DNA of 64,000 nt from Legionella lytica (GTDB lineage: Bacteria > Pseudomonadota > Gammaproteobacteria > Legionellales > Legionellaceae), in NCBI RefSeq assembly GCF_023921225.1, contig NZ_CP071527.1, positions 816,001 to 880,000 of the forward strand, written 5' to 3'. Position 1 is the stretch's first letter. Each line of letters begins with the position of its first letter. A program made the translations under genes and the position numbers. The notes under the pieces were generated by a model that saw only the letters and a program-made list of their open reading frames with translations, was not told the DNA's origin and did no database searches. Shown here piece after piece: positions 29,011-36,988 of the stretch.

Positions 29011-29714
29011 TTAGCTGCCCCTCTTTGATGACTTAGGGCAAAAATTTCATCGGATAATTTTTGCCACATTTGAATTTGATGTGAATAAATAAACTCAAAG
29101 GCTTTTTTTATTTTATCGCTGGTGTGTTCCCAAATGGGTTCTAACTTTTCAATAACAGAGCTAAAATGTTCTACATGAGTATGAACTTTGAAAAAAATCA
29201 TTCCTTGAGTGGAGGTATTCATCGATAAGGCACATTCACTCAGATAGATGTAATCAATATTATCGAGGCGCTCATAAGCGGCAAATGCAGCGATTTGAGC
29301 TTCGGCATCATGGGCTGCAAGCCAAGCTAGGTGACCTTTGTTAAATTGTTTAGCAAATGGTAGATAATGCGTTTCGTTGACAATTTCATCGTGAATATCC
29401 ACGCCATATTCTTGCGCAAAACTCGCATAAAGTTGTTCATGAGAAAGCCTGTTTTCCGTACCAAATTCTTCATTAATATTGTTTAAGATAATTGATTTCG
29501 ATAGCGAGTCAGCAGAAAAATTGGCGATAAACCACATGAAATTAATAAAATGGCCTCTTAAATGATAAAAAATAGCGGCAAACAAGCGCTTTTGATCTTT
29601 ATCCCAAGCTCTGGTTTTTTCGCTATTAAACAAAGGAATAGAGGATAGTTTTTTGCGATACTCATTATCGGCCTGCTGTAAAAACTGACTGAATGTTGAA
29701 GATGGTGTTTGCAT
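29007..29714 (-). CDS. Heme-oxygenase/PqqC-fold protein coupled to the sensor kinase
   Basis: 235 aa from ATG 29714; a TTG at 29765 would add 17 residues and cannot be excluded, as neither start has a strong ribosome site. The helical sequence has spaced Glu/His pairs (NNINEEFG, AAYERLD, VHTHVEHF) in the manner of PqqC/TenA and heme-oxygenase-like oxidases. It overlaps the kinase gene by 4 bp, implying coupled synthesis. It could make or modify the ligand sensed by the kinase; that is inference. It is not closely similar to the other such protein at 22526. Confidence 0.65.
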   Translation of the reverse strand: MQTPSSTFSQFLQQADNEYRKKLSSIPLFNSEKTRAWDKDQKRLFAAIFYHLRGHFINFMWFIANFSADSLSKSIILNNINEEFGTENRLSHEQLYASFAQEYGVDIHDEIVNETHYLPFAKQFNKGHLAWLAAHDAEAQIAAFAAYERLDNIDYIYLSECALSMNTSTQGMIFFKVHTHVEHFSSVIEKLEPIWEHTSDKIKKAFEFIYSHQIQMWQKLSDEIFALSHQRGAAN

Positions 29715-29864
29715 ATTAAACTTTTTATTCAAATGAGTTGTGTTTATGTCTAAATGAGAGTGCAATTAAAATCCTACCAATGTACTTGTATCGAGATCAA
29801 ATTGTATATTATTTTAACACAAGGTGATTTAAATTGAAAATATTTGGCAGAGATGAAAAGGAAG

Positions 29865-29897
29865 AAAATCGCTTGAAGCCTTATTTCAAGCGATTTT
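29865..29897 (-). terminator. Intrinsic terminator of the GST gene
   Basis: Perfect 13-base arms (AAAATCGCTTGAA) with a seven-base loop, 12 bp after the GST stop; on the minus strand the stem ends in TTTT and is followed by more T. Confidence 0.8.
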
Positions 29898-29908
29898 ATG
29901 GTGATGAT

Positions 29909-30607
29909 TTATGGGTAAAAGCGCTGTTTCATCCGTTCGCAATAGGCAATCAACTGGGGTTGGGTTTTCGCATAATCGTGTAATGGAGAGGCAATCGGTA
30001 CTTCCAATATATTGGCCAGAAAGGCATAAGCACTGGCATCGATACTGGTGGGTTCATCACCCAGCAAAAATGCGGAAGATTTTAAGAACGTACTTAAGAC
30101 GCTTAGATCCTCGATACCTAATTGATAAATCTCTGCCGTACTATGTCTGCCAATTCCTTGTTTGTAGAGATCAGCACGGATCTTTTTTTGCAAAATTATA
30201 GGAAGAATTGCTCGTAGGGGCTGTTTCAAATGGCTGAAAAATGTATCTCGGGTAATTGGCCAATAACGCTCATCTATCCAACGTGAGTACACCATGATCC
30301 AATATAAATGCTCTTCAAGTAAACGTTGTACTGCTAGGGCTTGAGCCTTTTGTTCGCTTGATAAGTGGCTATCCAAAGGGTCACCATATTTTTCTTGTAG
30401 ATAGTTAATGATGAGTCCGCTATCGCCAAGTATTTTGCCTTCATCATTAATGGTAGGAAGTTTTTTCTTTGGGCCTTTTGCTGGGTTTATAACATATACG
30501 GATTCAAAAGGCAGTTTTGCCATACGCAAATAAGTTTCCAGTTTCATGCAAAATGGGCTGGGATTTGGTAAGGACCATTGGGGTGGAAATTGGTAGAGTT
30601 TTATCAT
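29909..30607 (-). CDS. Glutathione S-transferase family protein (Fax/metaxin-like)
   Basis: 232 aa. The thioredoxin-fold N-terminus (IKLYQFPPQW, NPSPFCMKLETYLRMAKLPFE, LPTINDEG, LGDSGLIINYLQEKYG) is followed by a helical GST C-domain with the ISY-like ILGDEPTSIDASAYAFL capping motif. The P-FCMK-E pattern is typical of the Fax/metaxin-related GST class. Probable role in glutathione-dependent conjugation or reduction; substrate unknown. Single gene with its own terminator. Confidence 0.88.
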   Translation of the reverse strand: MIKLYQFPPQWSLPNPSPFCMKLETYLRMAKLPFESVYVINPAKGPKKKLPTINDEGKILGDSGLIINYLQEKYGDPLDSHLSSEQKAQALAVQRLLEEHLYWIMVYSRWIDERYWPITRDTFFSHLKQPLRAILPIILQKKIRADLYKQGIGRHSTAEIYQLGIEDLSVLSTFLKSSAFLLGDEPTSIDASAYAFLANILEVPIASPLHDYAKTQPQLIAYCERMKQRFYP

Positions 30608-30638
30608 CGCTTTTCTTTCCTTGTGATCGTAAATTTCG

Positions 30639-30665
30639 TAGGCGGGACCTTGATCGCCCAGCCTA
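30639..30665. repeat. Degenerate REP-like element, TAGGC...GCCTA type
   Basis: TAGGCGGG on the left and CGCCCAGCCTA on the right form an imperfect palindrome of the same family as 63424. It lies 30 bp upstream of the GST start. Confidence 0.4.
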
Positions 30666-30685
30666 TATTTATAGAACGTGTATTA

Positions 30686-30886
30686 ATGCATGTAATAAAC
30701 CATCCAAATGCTTATATTGAGATACAAGATATCCGGACGGGCTCATACATATTCATACCTACCTCGCCACCCACACAAAAAATAGAGTTAACAAAGCCTG
30801 CTTCAATTGCCGGTATTAACGTAGGTAAAGGATTAACCATCCAATGTTTACAAATGCTTCCTTTCAAGCCTAAGGATTGTGCGTAA
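30686..30886 (+). CDS. Doubtful 66-aa hypothetical ORF
   Basis: The frame is open from 30578 but runs through the REP-like element, so any real start would be ATG 30686, which lacks a ribosome site. The protein has no recognisable motif and its end overlaps the malonate decarboxylase relic. It may be a remnant of a deleted gene or not coding. Confidence 0.2.
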   Translation: MHVINHPNAYIEIQDIRTGSYIFIPTSPPTQKIELTKPASIAGINVGKGLTIQCLQMLPFKPKDCA

Positions 30887-31079
30887 GTAGGCTACGGGCA
30901 AGAAAGTCAACTTGTTTTTGGTTGTCCCCTTCGAGAGAAACCTTGTCGTAGGGCTTAATCGCGGCTTCCAGTAAAGGGACAATGTTTTTTGCTAAAACGA
31001 TTTTCCCATTTAAAAAAGGCTTAATATTTGTCAGCCGCTGCTCATAATCTTGGCGATCTTTATTCCAGTCCATAGTCAT
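30870..31079 (-). pseudogene. mdcA: N-terminal fragment of malonate decarboxylase alpha subunit
   Basis: About 69 residues from the ATG at 31079. The phrase YDKVSLEGDNQKQVDFLARSL, with the preceding FLNGKIV and VPLLEAAI, is the conserved N-terminus of MdcA (acetyl-S-ACP:malonate ACP transferase), which is normally about 550 aa. The frame then stops after THNP and nothing downstream continues the family. The rest of mdcA and all other mdc genes are missing, so this is a deletion remnant. Confidence 0.7.
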
Positions 31080-31246
31080 CTCGGCAAAGAATGAATTTAA
31101 TCCCTTAATGAAAAGAATGTAGCACAATTATTGCTGAGAAACCTAGAGACTCAATTCTGAGCGCAAATATTTGGTATCAAGGGGAAGGGAAGGCCTAATG
31201 GTTAAAAATAAATGGTAAATGCTAACAATAATCATTTGCATTTAAT

Positions 31247-31990
31247 ATGAACGGGTTGTTACCATGCGCATTCCCTTTATATCAATATGGATTATTTATG
31301 AGGAATTTTGCTGGAACGCTAACCAATGCAACTGGAAATTTGGTGGATTTTTATAACCTTGGGGGATTAGTAGCACAAAGGACTAAAGAGTCATTGTGGG
31401 GGTTATGGACTTATTACAGCTGGCGAGAACTAGCTATTCGTGCCAGTCTTTTAACGGCTACGGTACTGTGTGCTGCGGTTGCTGCGAATACGTGTGAGAA
31501 TGAGCAATGTTCTTCGCTGTTAAGAGGAGCAGGGGGCGCGGCTGCTGGTTTTTTTGTAGGGCATGCTGTGGTTATGGTACCTACACTGAAACGCCGCCTT
31601 AAATTAAAAAATGATGCTTATGCATTTCAAGATCAAACTAGAGAGTTGCTGGTTTCCTTGAAAACAGCGGATGCTACAAACAGCGTGCAAATAGAAGCTA
31701 TTGTCGAGCACGTTAGCCAATTCTGTTCTTATCTGAAAAACGTATCTTTGCCTGTAACTAAACGAGGTGATGCTGTACTCAATTTATTAAAAATTAAGCG
31801 AGTATCCGGTGCTGCTTATGAGCAACTTAATGATTTGGTAACTGCATTGGAAGGTTGTGAGGAGCATGAGCGCGCACAACTTTTGGAGGACGCTCAGCGT
31901 TTTTGGGGACAAGATCATCCGTCCTTATTCAATGAGCTGACCAATAAAAAAGATGATGCAAATGTGACTTATAGTGGTCCCAGAATGTAA
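31247..31990 (+). CDS. Hypothetical protein with two central hydrophobic segments
   Basis: 247 aa; ATG 31247 or ATG 31298 could be the start, neither with a good ribosome site. Two hydrophobic segments (about residues 65-82 and 91-112, with a Gly/Ala-rich GAGGAAAGFF) separate a short N-terminus from a ~130-residue soluble, helical C-terminus (KRRLKLKNDAYAFQDQTREL onward). I recognise no family. The hairpin-like arrangement of two segments is seen in some Legionella membrane-targeted effectors, but nothing here proves secretion. Confidence 0.6.
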   Translation: MNGLLPCAFPLYQYGLFMRNFAGTLTNATGNLVDFYNLGGLVAQRTKESLWGLWTYYSWRELAIRASLLTATVLCAAVAANTCENEQCSSLLRGAGGAAAGFFVGHAVVMVPTLKRRLKLKNDAYAFQDQTRELLVSLKTADATNSVQIEAIVEHVSQFCSYLKNVSLPVTKRGDAVLNLLKIKRVSGAAYEQLNDLVTALEGCEEHERAQLLEDAQRFWGQDHPSLFNELTNKKDDANVTYSGPRM

Positions 31991-32002
31991 CAACAAATAT
32001 AG

Positions 32003-32029
32003 CCCGTATTAGCCGCAGCGTAATACGGG
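32003..32029. repeat. REP-like palindrome, GCAGCGTAAT type
   Basis: Arms CCCGTATTA / TAATACGGG around GCCGCAGCG, 13 bp after the stop at 31990. It matches the widespread GTAGCCCGGAT-N-GCGCAGCG-AATCCGGG pattern. Confidence 0.65.
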
Positions 32030-32224
32030 ATTTGTGTCCACAAACAAGGAAAACCTTAATAGATTTTCAAGGAAAATTGAACCAGTATTTTAGAGCTATT
32101 TAATCTTACTTAATAATGAAAAATAAGTAATAACCTAAGTAACAATAAATTTCATCAACGCCGTTCTATGGCCTGTTTTTTTTATTTTAATGGCTAGGCA
32201 TTAACAATTATAAGGAAAGCAAAC

Positions 32225-32308
32225 ATGGAAAATCGAGGGACCGAGAAGTTAGGTGAAATAGTGTCCCAATTTACCACGCTAATTACTAATTTTTATACTA
32301 TTCAGTAG
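32225..32308 (+). CDS. Possible 27-aa leader or small protein before csp
   Basis: ATG 32225 follows AAGGAA with seven-base spacing and opens a 27-codon ORF (begins MENRGTEKLGEIV, ends TNFYTIQ). It ends 35 bp before the cold-shock gene. It could be a small protein, a leader peptide controlling csp, or the truncated front of an older gene. No family recognised. Confidence 0.35.
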   Translation: MENRGTEKLGEIVSQFTTLITNFYTIQ

Positions 32309-32343
32309 GGTGAAAGCAGCTGAATATTTAATCAAGGAATAAT

Positions 32344-32556
32344 ATGTCTGAAAAAATAAAAGGAACCGTTAAATGGTTCAATGAGCGCAAAGGATTTGGT
32401 TTTATTCAAAGTGATGGTAAAGATTACTTTGTGCATTTTAGCTCTATTCAAGAAAGTGGTTTTAAAACACTGCGAGAAGGAGAGCTGGTTCTATTTAAGT
32501 ACGGACATGGGCAAAAAGGACTTTGCGCTGAAGACGTTCAAGTTGTTGCTCAGTAA
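32344..32556 (+). CDS. csp: Cold-shock-domain protein
   Basis: 70 aa, a single cold-shock domain with both RNA-binding motifs: KGFGFI (RNP1) and YFVHFS (RNP2). CspA-type proteins bind single-stranded RNA and DNA and melt mRNA structure. AAGGA precedes the ATG by seven bases. The ~350 bp upstream has no large gene, which is usual for csp genes with long 5' leaders. Confidence 0.95.
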   Translation: MSEKIKGTVKWFNERKGFGFIQSDGKDYFVHFSSIQESGFKTLREGELVLFKYGHGQKGLCAEDVQVVAQ

Positions 32557-32595
32557 TCGCGTGGAAAGGGCGCTTAAATAGAAGCAAGGTGTTGT

Positions 32596-32627
32596 GAAGT
32601 AACCCCAAACGAGCTTAGGGTTACTTC
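32596..32627. terminator. Hairpin after csp
   Basis: Ten-base perfect arms (GAAGTAACCC / GGGTTACTTC), 12-base loop, 39 bp after the csp stop. No T-run follows on either side, so termination strength is uncertain. Confidence 0.45.
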
Positions 32628-32655
32628 GACATGGCCCTCAATTAACGAATGTTAT

Positions 32656-32869
32656 TTAGGTCAATTTTCGCGTGCATCGAATTAAATGTGTTACATCTTT
32701 TACGTCAAAGTGTGTAACGCTACTGGAGCCATCAAAGTATTGATGCCATGCCCAAGTAGTGTCCATCATTCCACTCTGTAGATGCCCAATAGTTACCACT
32801 TAAGCAAGAAGAGCCTATGCCTAAAAAAAATAAAAGAGAAATGAATCCGATTCGCGTTTTTTTATTCAT
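32656..32869 (-). pseudogene. Small lipoprotein gene with a frameshift
   Basis: AAGGA lies eight bases before the ATG at 32869. The first frame gives a lipoprotein-like start (MNKKTRIGFISLLFF, lipobox-like GIGSSC) and stops at 32732 after 45 residues. Removing one base at about 32768 joins it to the next frame, which reads MDTTWAWHQYFDGSSSVTH and ends at 32656 after IRCTRKLT. Either a decayed ~70-aa lipoprotein or a true 45-aa one. No family recognised. Confidence 0.45.
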
Positions 32870-32978
32870 TAATTTATCCTTAAATTACAGTTAGCCGCGA
32901 ACTAAATTTGATGCGCTTTTTATTGTAAATTCTCAAATAAAATAAATAAATTCGTTGGCTTAGCTTGTGATGGCATTA

Positions 32979-33833
32979 TTATTCGTGCCTAATTAACCAA
33001 CTTTTAATTAATTCAATCTCATCGTGCTTCATCAAGGACACAGGGTGACCAATATCAGGAATCTTTACGGTTTGTAAGCTGGGTTGCAATTGTTGCATTT
33101 GGGCTACGGTATCATCTGATAAAACATCAGATAATGCGGCATGCAATAATAGCACAGGGCATTGAATTTTGCTCCATAATGCCCATAGAGGGATATTGTT
33201 TTGGGTTGCTAAGATCACATTATCAATTATTTTAGGATCATACGCTAATTGGTAATGCTTATTGGGGCTTTCCCATACTCCAGCTACGACAAGTTGTTGC
33301 CATTGTTCTGGGCTTAATTGTGCATAGCTTGAATAGGTTTTTTTAAAATATGTTTCTACTTCCTCTAGGGTTTTAAAGGAATGTTTGCTTCCTTCTTTTC
33401 CATAATCAATAATTCGTTGCAGAGCTTTGGTGTCAACCTGGGGACCTATGTCGTTAAGCACCAGTTTTTTAATCGGTGAATTGTTCATTGCAGCCATGAT
33501 CATGCCGATCATTCCTCCCATCGAGGTGCCAATGTAATCAATTTCGGTTACACCCAGTTGGGCTAATAAAATAGTGATGTCAGCAATGTATGTCGGCGCC
33601 GAATAATCGTTGGCATTAGTTACTTTATCACTTAAACCACGACCTACCATGTCAGGACAGATAACGCGATAATGGGAAGAAAGTGCCTGAGCCAGCTCAT
33701 CAAAATCTCGAGCGTTACGAAATAGGCCATGAACACAGAGTAATACCTTGGGATTGTTCGGATTTCCCCATTCATAATAATTCATTTGATGAAAAGATTG
33801 GCTGTCTATTCCCATAACCTGGTGTTTTTGCAT
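32979..33833 (-). CDS. Alpha/beta-hydrolase fold protein
   Basis: 284 aa. VCVHGLFRN forms the oxyanion region, GTSMGG the nucleophile elbow (S104), and DIGHPVSL near the C-terminus supplies the catalytic His. DMVGRGLSDK is the usual conserved segment after strand 4. No signal peptide. Substrate not predictable; esterase or C-C hydrolase roles are possible. Single gene. Confidence 0.9.
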   Translation of the reverse strand: MQKHQVMGIDSQSFHQMNYYEWGNPNNPKVLLCVHGLFRNARDFDELAQALSSHYRVICPDMVGRGLSDKVTNANDYSAPTYIADITILLAQLGVTEIDYIGTSMGGMIGMIMAAMNNSPIKKLVLNDIGPQVDTKALQRIIDYGKEGSKHSFKTLEEVETYFKKTYSSYAQLSPEQWQQLVVAGVWESPNKHYQLAYDPKIIDNVILATQNNIPLWALWSKIQCPVLLLHAALSDVLSDDTVAQMQQLQPSLQTVKIPDIGHPVSLMKHDEIELIKSWLIRHE

Positions 33834-33988
33834 GAACTCATCGCTCCTTGTTCCCTATGTTCTATATTATAGACCAGCTAATTCAAAGACAGTCATGAAA
33901 CTATTTGATTATAAAAATCAAAATAACCCCGTACACCAATGGATTAGGCAAATTGCATTTAAAAGTATTACGTAATGTAAGAAGGGCA

Positions 33989-34015
33989 AATTACCGTGGC
34001 CAAACCACGGTAATT
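33989..34015. repeat. Palindrome, ATTACCGTGG type
   Basis: Eleven-base perfect arms (AATTACCGTGG) with loop CCAAA, just after the GyrI-like gene stop. Same arms as 24788, similar to 36610. Confidence 0.6.
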
Positions 34016-34021
34016 GAAGAA

Positions 34022-34468
34022 TTACTTTACGCCAATATAAATGGTCACCTCATCAGAGCCTTTATATGCTTCAAAATCGCTAACAAAGCTACGCTGAAAT
34101 TCAGGGTTTCGCTCAAAATAATTCCAAATGCGCTGCCAGGTTTCCACCACTGTGGCAGGTATGGGCCCTTTCCCTTGGAAAACAAAATAGCTCCCTGTTT
34201 CAATAGTAACTGAATTCAATTGAGCTGGGGTTTCATCGGAGGGAATACCTACAGTAACCGTGTAAAGCCCGTTGGCATCAGATTCATAGTCGGAATAAAC
34301 AGCTACGAGCGTTGCATTCGCAGCTAAACCACTGGAATGAACTTGTTGCCAAAGATTAGGCAGTTTCGCGGTACTTTCCCCAAACTCATCACTATTTTGA
34401 GTTCGAGTACTTAAGCCGGTTACTCTAAAACTATTTACCTGTTTTAGGCTTGGTAGTATAGAGGACAT
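34022..34468 (-). CDS. GyrI-like/effector-binding domain protein
   Basis: 148 aa. The sequence (FRVTGLSTRTQN, GIPSDETP, FQGKGPIPATVVETWQRIWNYF) matches the stand-alone AraC effector-binding (GyrI/YdeE-like) fold that binds small hydrophobic molecules. AGGAG with eight-base spacing favours the second ATG (34468) over 34474. It is 16 bp after the VOC gene and downstream of a YafY regulator, a grouping common in proteobacteria. Confidence 0.82.
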   Translation of the reverse strand: MSSILPSLKQVNSFRVTGLSTRTQNSDEFGESTAKLPNLWQQVHSSGLAANATLVAVYSDYESDANGLYTVTVGIPSDETPAQLNSVTIETGSYFVFQGKGPIPATVVETWQRIWNYFERNPEFQRSFVSDFEAYKGSDEVTIYIGVK

Positions 34469-34483
34469 TTGCATTACTCCTAT

Positions 34484-34864
34484 TTAGTCGGTGGTTTTTC
34501 CAACAGAAACAACCCGTAGTCGATTCGCATCGGGATCTTGGGCAAGAAAAGTATAACCATAGGGTACACCAGTTGGTGGATGGATTATATTTATTTCTTT
34601 AGCTTGCCAATGAGCAAAAAGCTCATCGACTTTTTGATGATCACCCACCGTAAATGCCAATTCGCCATTACCATTATTTTTATCCGTAGATGGCTCCACC
34701 GTATGTTTCGCTTTCAATGCTAAACTCATTCCATTTGATAATTTAAACTCATGAAATGTTGGTGAATGTTCTTCTGGCATTATGCCAAGTAAATCACGGT
34801 AAAAATTGCTGCTTAGAGCAACCGTCTCAACATACAGTACAATAACACTAGGCTCGAATATCAT
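34484..34864 (-). CDS. VOC-family (glyoxalase/bleomycin-resistance-like) protein
   Basis: 126 aa with the paired beta-alpha-beta layout of VOC proteins: VLYVETVALSSNFYRDLLG at the start and GYTFLAQDPDANRLRV at the end. Such proteins bind or modify small molecules, often with a metal. It lies between the YafY regulator and the GyrI-like gene. Catalytic activity cannot be told. Confidence 0.85.
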   Translation of the reverse strand: MIFEPSVIVLYVETVALSSNFYRDLLGIMPEEHSPTFHEFKLSNGMSLALKAKHTVEPSTDKNNGNGELAFTVGDHQKVDELFAHWQAKEINIIHPPTGVPYGYTFLAQDPDANRLRVVSVGKTTD

Positions 34865-34913
34865 GTTTTCTCCTTCAATTGATAAGTGATATGAACGGGC
34901 CTAGTTTACTGAT

Positions 34914-34936
34914 CTACACTGACAGTTTTTGTCAGT
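34914..34936. promoter_or_regulatory. Candidate operator for the YafY regulator
   Basis: A perfect ACTGACA-N5-TGTCAGT palindrome lies between the regulator stop and the VOC start, about 50 bp upstream of the VOC ATG. CTGACA/TGTCAG palindromes are the kind of site WYL-type regulators use as far as I know. Binding is inferred. Confidence 0.5.
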
Positions 34937-34945
34937 AGTGAGTAG

Positions 34946-35638
34946 CTACTGTTCAGGAATATTATGAGCTTCACGCCATTTTTGTAAGAGCGTTTGCCGT
35001 CGTTTGGGATAGCGGATTTCTAACGGTGCTAATGTGACAATTCTATCCGTGCGAAAATGGCGGAAATCTGAGCGCAATTCGCACCAGGCAACAATAACAT
35101 GGACTTCTTCAAAAAAACCAAGAGCCAATGGCCAGAGTACACGTTGCGACTCATCTCCTTTGACATCAACATAGGTCATTTGCAGCTTGTATTCTTTACG
35201 GATTGCATGACGAATTAAGGCTTCGTTTTTGTCATTATGTTCTATTGCTGTTTTGGCAGGTCCAATCAGTAAGCCTGAAAACTCAAGCTGGTGTCGCAGA
35301 TCCTCTGGAAGGACTGCAGATATTTTAGCCAGGACATTGGTTGCTGCAAGCCTTAATTTCTTATCGGCTCTACGGGCTACCCAGCGTGAACCCAGTACTA
35401 AAGCTTCAATTTCTTCTTCAGAAAACATAAGGGGAGGCAACATAAATCCCGGGCGTAATACATAGCCCATACCCGGTTCTCCTTCGATGGAGGCGCCTTG
35501 GGTTTGTAACGTAGCAATGTCTCGATAAATTGTCCGTAGACTTACATCAAGCTCATCAGCTAATTGTTGCCCACTAATGGGATATCGGTAGCGCCGCAAT
35601 ATCTGGATTAGATCAAAAAGTCGTTGGGTTCGAGACAA
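34946..35638 (-). CDS. YafY-family HTH-WYL transcriptional regulator
   Basis: 230 aa from a TTG start. The frame is open to 35671, but a GAGG site eight bases before the TTG at 35638 and the family start SRTQRLFDLIQ select this start. The DeoR-type HTH (YPISGQQLADELDVSLRTIYRDI) is followed by a WYL domain (YKLQMTYVDVKG, RVLWPLALGFFEEVHVIVAWCE). It probably controls the VOC and GyrI-like genes downstream. Confidence 0.88.
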   Translation of the reverse strand: MSRTQRLFDLIQILRRYRYPISGQQLADELDVSLRTIYRDIATLQTQGASIEGEPGMGYVLRPGFMLPPLMFSEEEIEALVLGSRWVARRADKKLRLAATNVLAKISAVLPEDLRHQLEFSGLLIGPAKTAIEHNDKNEALIRHAIRKEYKLQMTYVDVKGDESQRVLWPLALGFFEEVHVIVAWCELRSDFRHFRTDRIVTLAPLEIRYPKRRQTLLQKWREAHNIPEQ

Positions 35639-35812
35639 AAGAAAAACCTCTCTATCGTTTAATACTAACATATTTTGGCAGTATTAATCTAAATTTTCTA
35701 TAGGTGTTTTTTATATCCCCACAGTTTTCAGTATGTTGCTCTTTAGTCTATTTATCGCCCAATAAGATCTAAATATGTTAAAATAATTTTATTTTGTTGC
35801 CTGGAGGATTTA

Positions 35813-36574
35813 ATGCAGCATTCATTGGTGATTTTGTCTCTTGATGAGCAGGAATTAGTTTTTTTATTTCCAGAAAAGAATAGTTGGAAAACATCCAATA
35901 CTCCTCAAACACCTGCCTGTATTGCGGCAGAAACATTGCTTAATTTTGTCCACATGAATAGACAAACAGATTATCAGGTTTCTAATTCAGACCATGAAAC
36001 GCAAACTCAAGATCAGATAAAAGTACTAGGTCGCGTTAATGTGATTTTAGCTTTAGATCTTTTTTTAATCCAAAGTGCTCATATGTTTTATCTTCAGGAT
36101 TCGCATCGAGAGTACTATATGCGGGCGTTGAATCGTTTTCTTGTAAACGGCATGCAGGAAGATTTTTTAACCACATCAGAGAGGCAACTTCTTAAACCAA
36201 TACTCAAGAAAATATTAGACGCTGCGTCTAATGAATTGCAGGCAGAGCCTGCGTTGAGTGAACGCGGTAGTACTCTTTTGGTTGAGGTGCAAGAAGATAA
36301 TTATTTAACACATCCTTTTTATCAAGTATTAGCTCAATGTTTTGTTGCTCAAAAACAACAATTGACGCTGCATGAACAAGGTAACTCTATTCAATGGATG
36401 TGGTGGAGAAGGAAAACCGATTTTGCTACTAAACTTTTGGAAAAATATCAGGAAAAAGGCTTAATTCCACCTTGCTTTGTTCTGTCAAAAGAGAAACATA
36501 CTGTGGATGGCGAAGCATTGTTAAATGCGATCAAGCCTGAAGCAAGTTCTTCCGTAGCATTCCCTTCAAATTAA
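35813..36574 (+). CDS. Hypothetical protein, 253 aa
   Basis: A strong ribosome site (CTGGAGGAT) precedes the ATG. The protein is soluble and mostly helical, with no signal peptide or membrane span and no motif I recognise. A Trp-rich patch (IQWMWWRRK) lies near residue 197. The C-terminus is rich in Ser, Glu and Ala. Probably a lineage-specific Legionella protein; an effector role would be speculation. Confidence 0.65.
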   Translation: MQHSLVILSLDEQELVFLFPEKNSWKTSNTPQTPACIAAETLLNFVHMNRQTDYQVSNSDHETQTQDQIKVLGRVNVILALDLFLIQSAHMFYLQDSHREYYMRALNRFLVNGMQEDFLTTSERQLLKPILKKILDAASNELQAEPALSERGSTLLVEVQEDNYLTHPFYQVLAQCFVAQKQQLTLHEQGNSIQWMWWRRKTDFATKLLEKYQEKGLIPPCFVLSKEKHTVDGEALLNAIKPEASSSVAFPSN

Positions 36575-36988
36575 CAAAGCTAGATTGCAAGTAATTGATG
36601 GCACTTAGACTGAATTACCACAGGCAAGCTGTGGTAATTCAGTTTTCTACAGGCCATGCGGTACTGCGTTTCATCTAATCTGTGTGATTAATTAATCCGC
36701 GTTCATTCTAGAGAACTCCAAAAATCCGAGCATTGACTAGGGTTTTTGTTTATAAATCAAAGAGTTTATGATATGTGATTTTATTTAGGTATCTTATCAG
36801 GGGATGGAATATCAGAGCCCTACAGACGAGTTGGATTAAATTTTGTTGATGTTTGGATCAAGGCTATGTTGGTTAATAAAATATAGTCTTGATGCTAAGT
36901 AACATATATTATCTGATCTTAACTTCATGAGTTGTGCTAAATTTAGTTTTATGCATTGATTATTTCGGTCTTAGGATGAGGAGTTACT
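36575..36988. other. Intergenic region of about 410 bp
   Basis: Apart from the palindrome at 36610-36642 I see no gene, RNA or further repeat. The last 200 bases are AT-rich and presumably hold the promoter of the fusion gene at 36989, which has GAGGAG six bases before its ATG. Confidence 0.5.
36610..36642. repeat. Perfect 14-base palindrome, ATTACCACAG type
   Basis: Arms CTGAATTACCACAG and complement with loop GCAAG, 36 bp after a gene stop and followed by TTTTC. Probable terminator and member of the same repeat family as 33989. Confidence 0.65.

Noticed and set aside
30578..30685. Extension of the doubtful 30686 ORF upstream
   Set aside because: It would overlap the GST start on the other strand and cross a REP-like element.
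36720..36770. Sigma-70-like TTGACT and TATAAA boxes upstream of the fusion gene
   Set aside because: The spacing is only about 12 bases, too short for a normal promoter.
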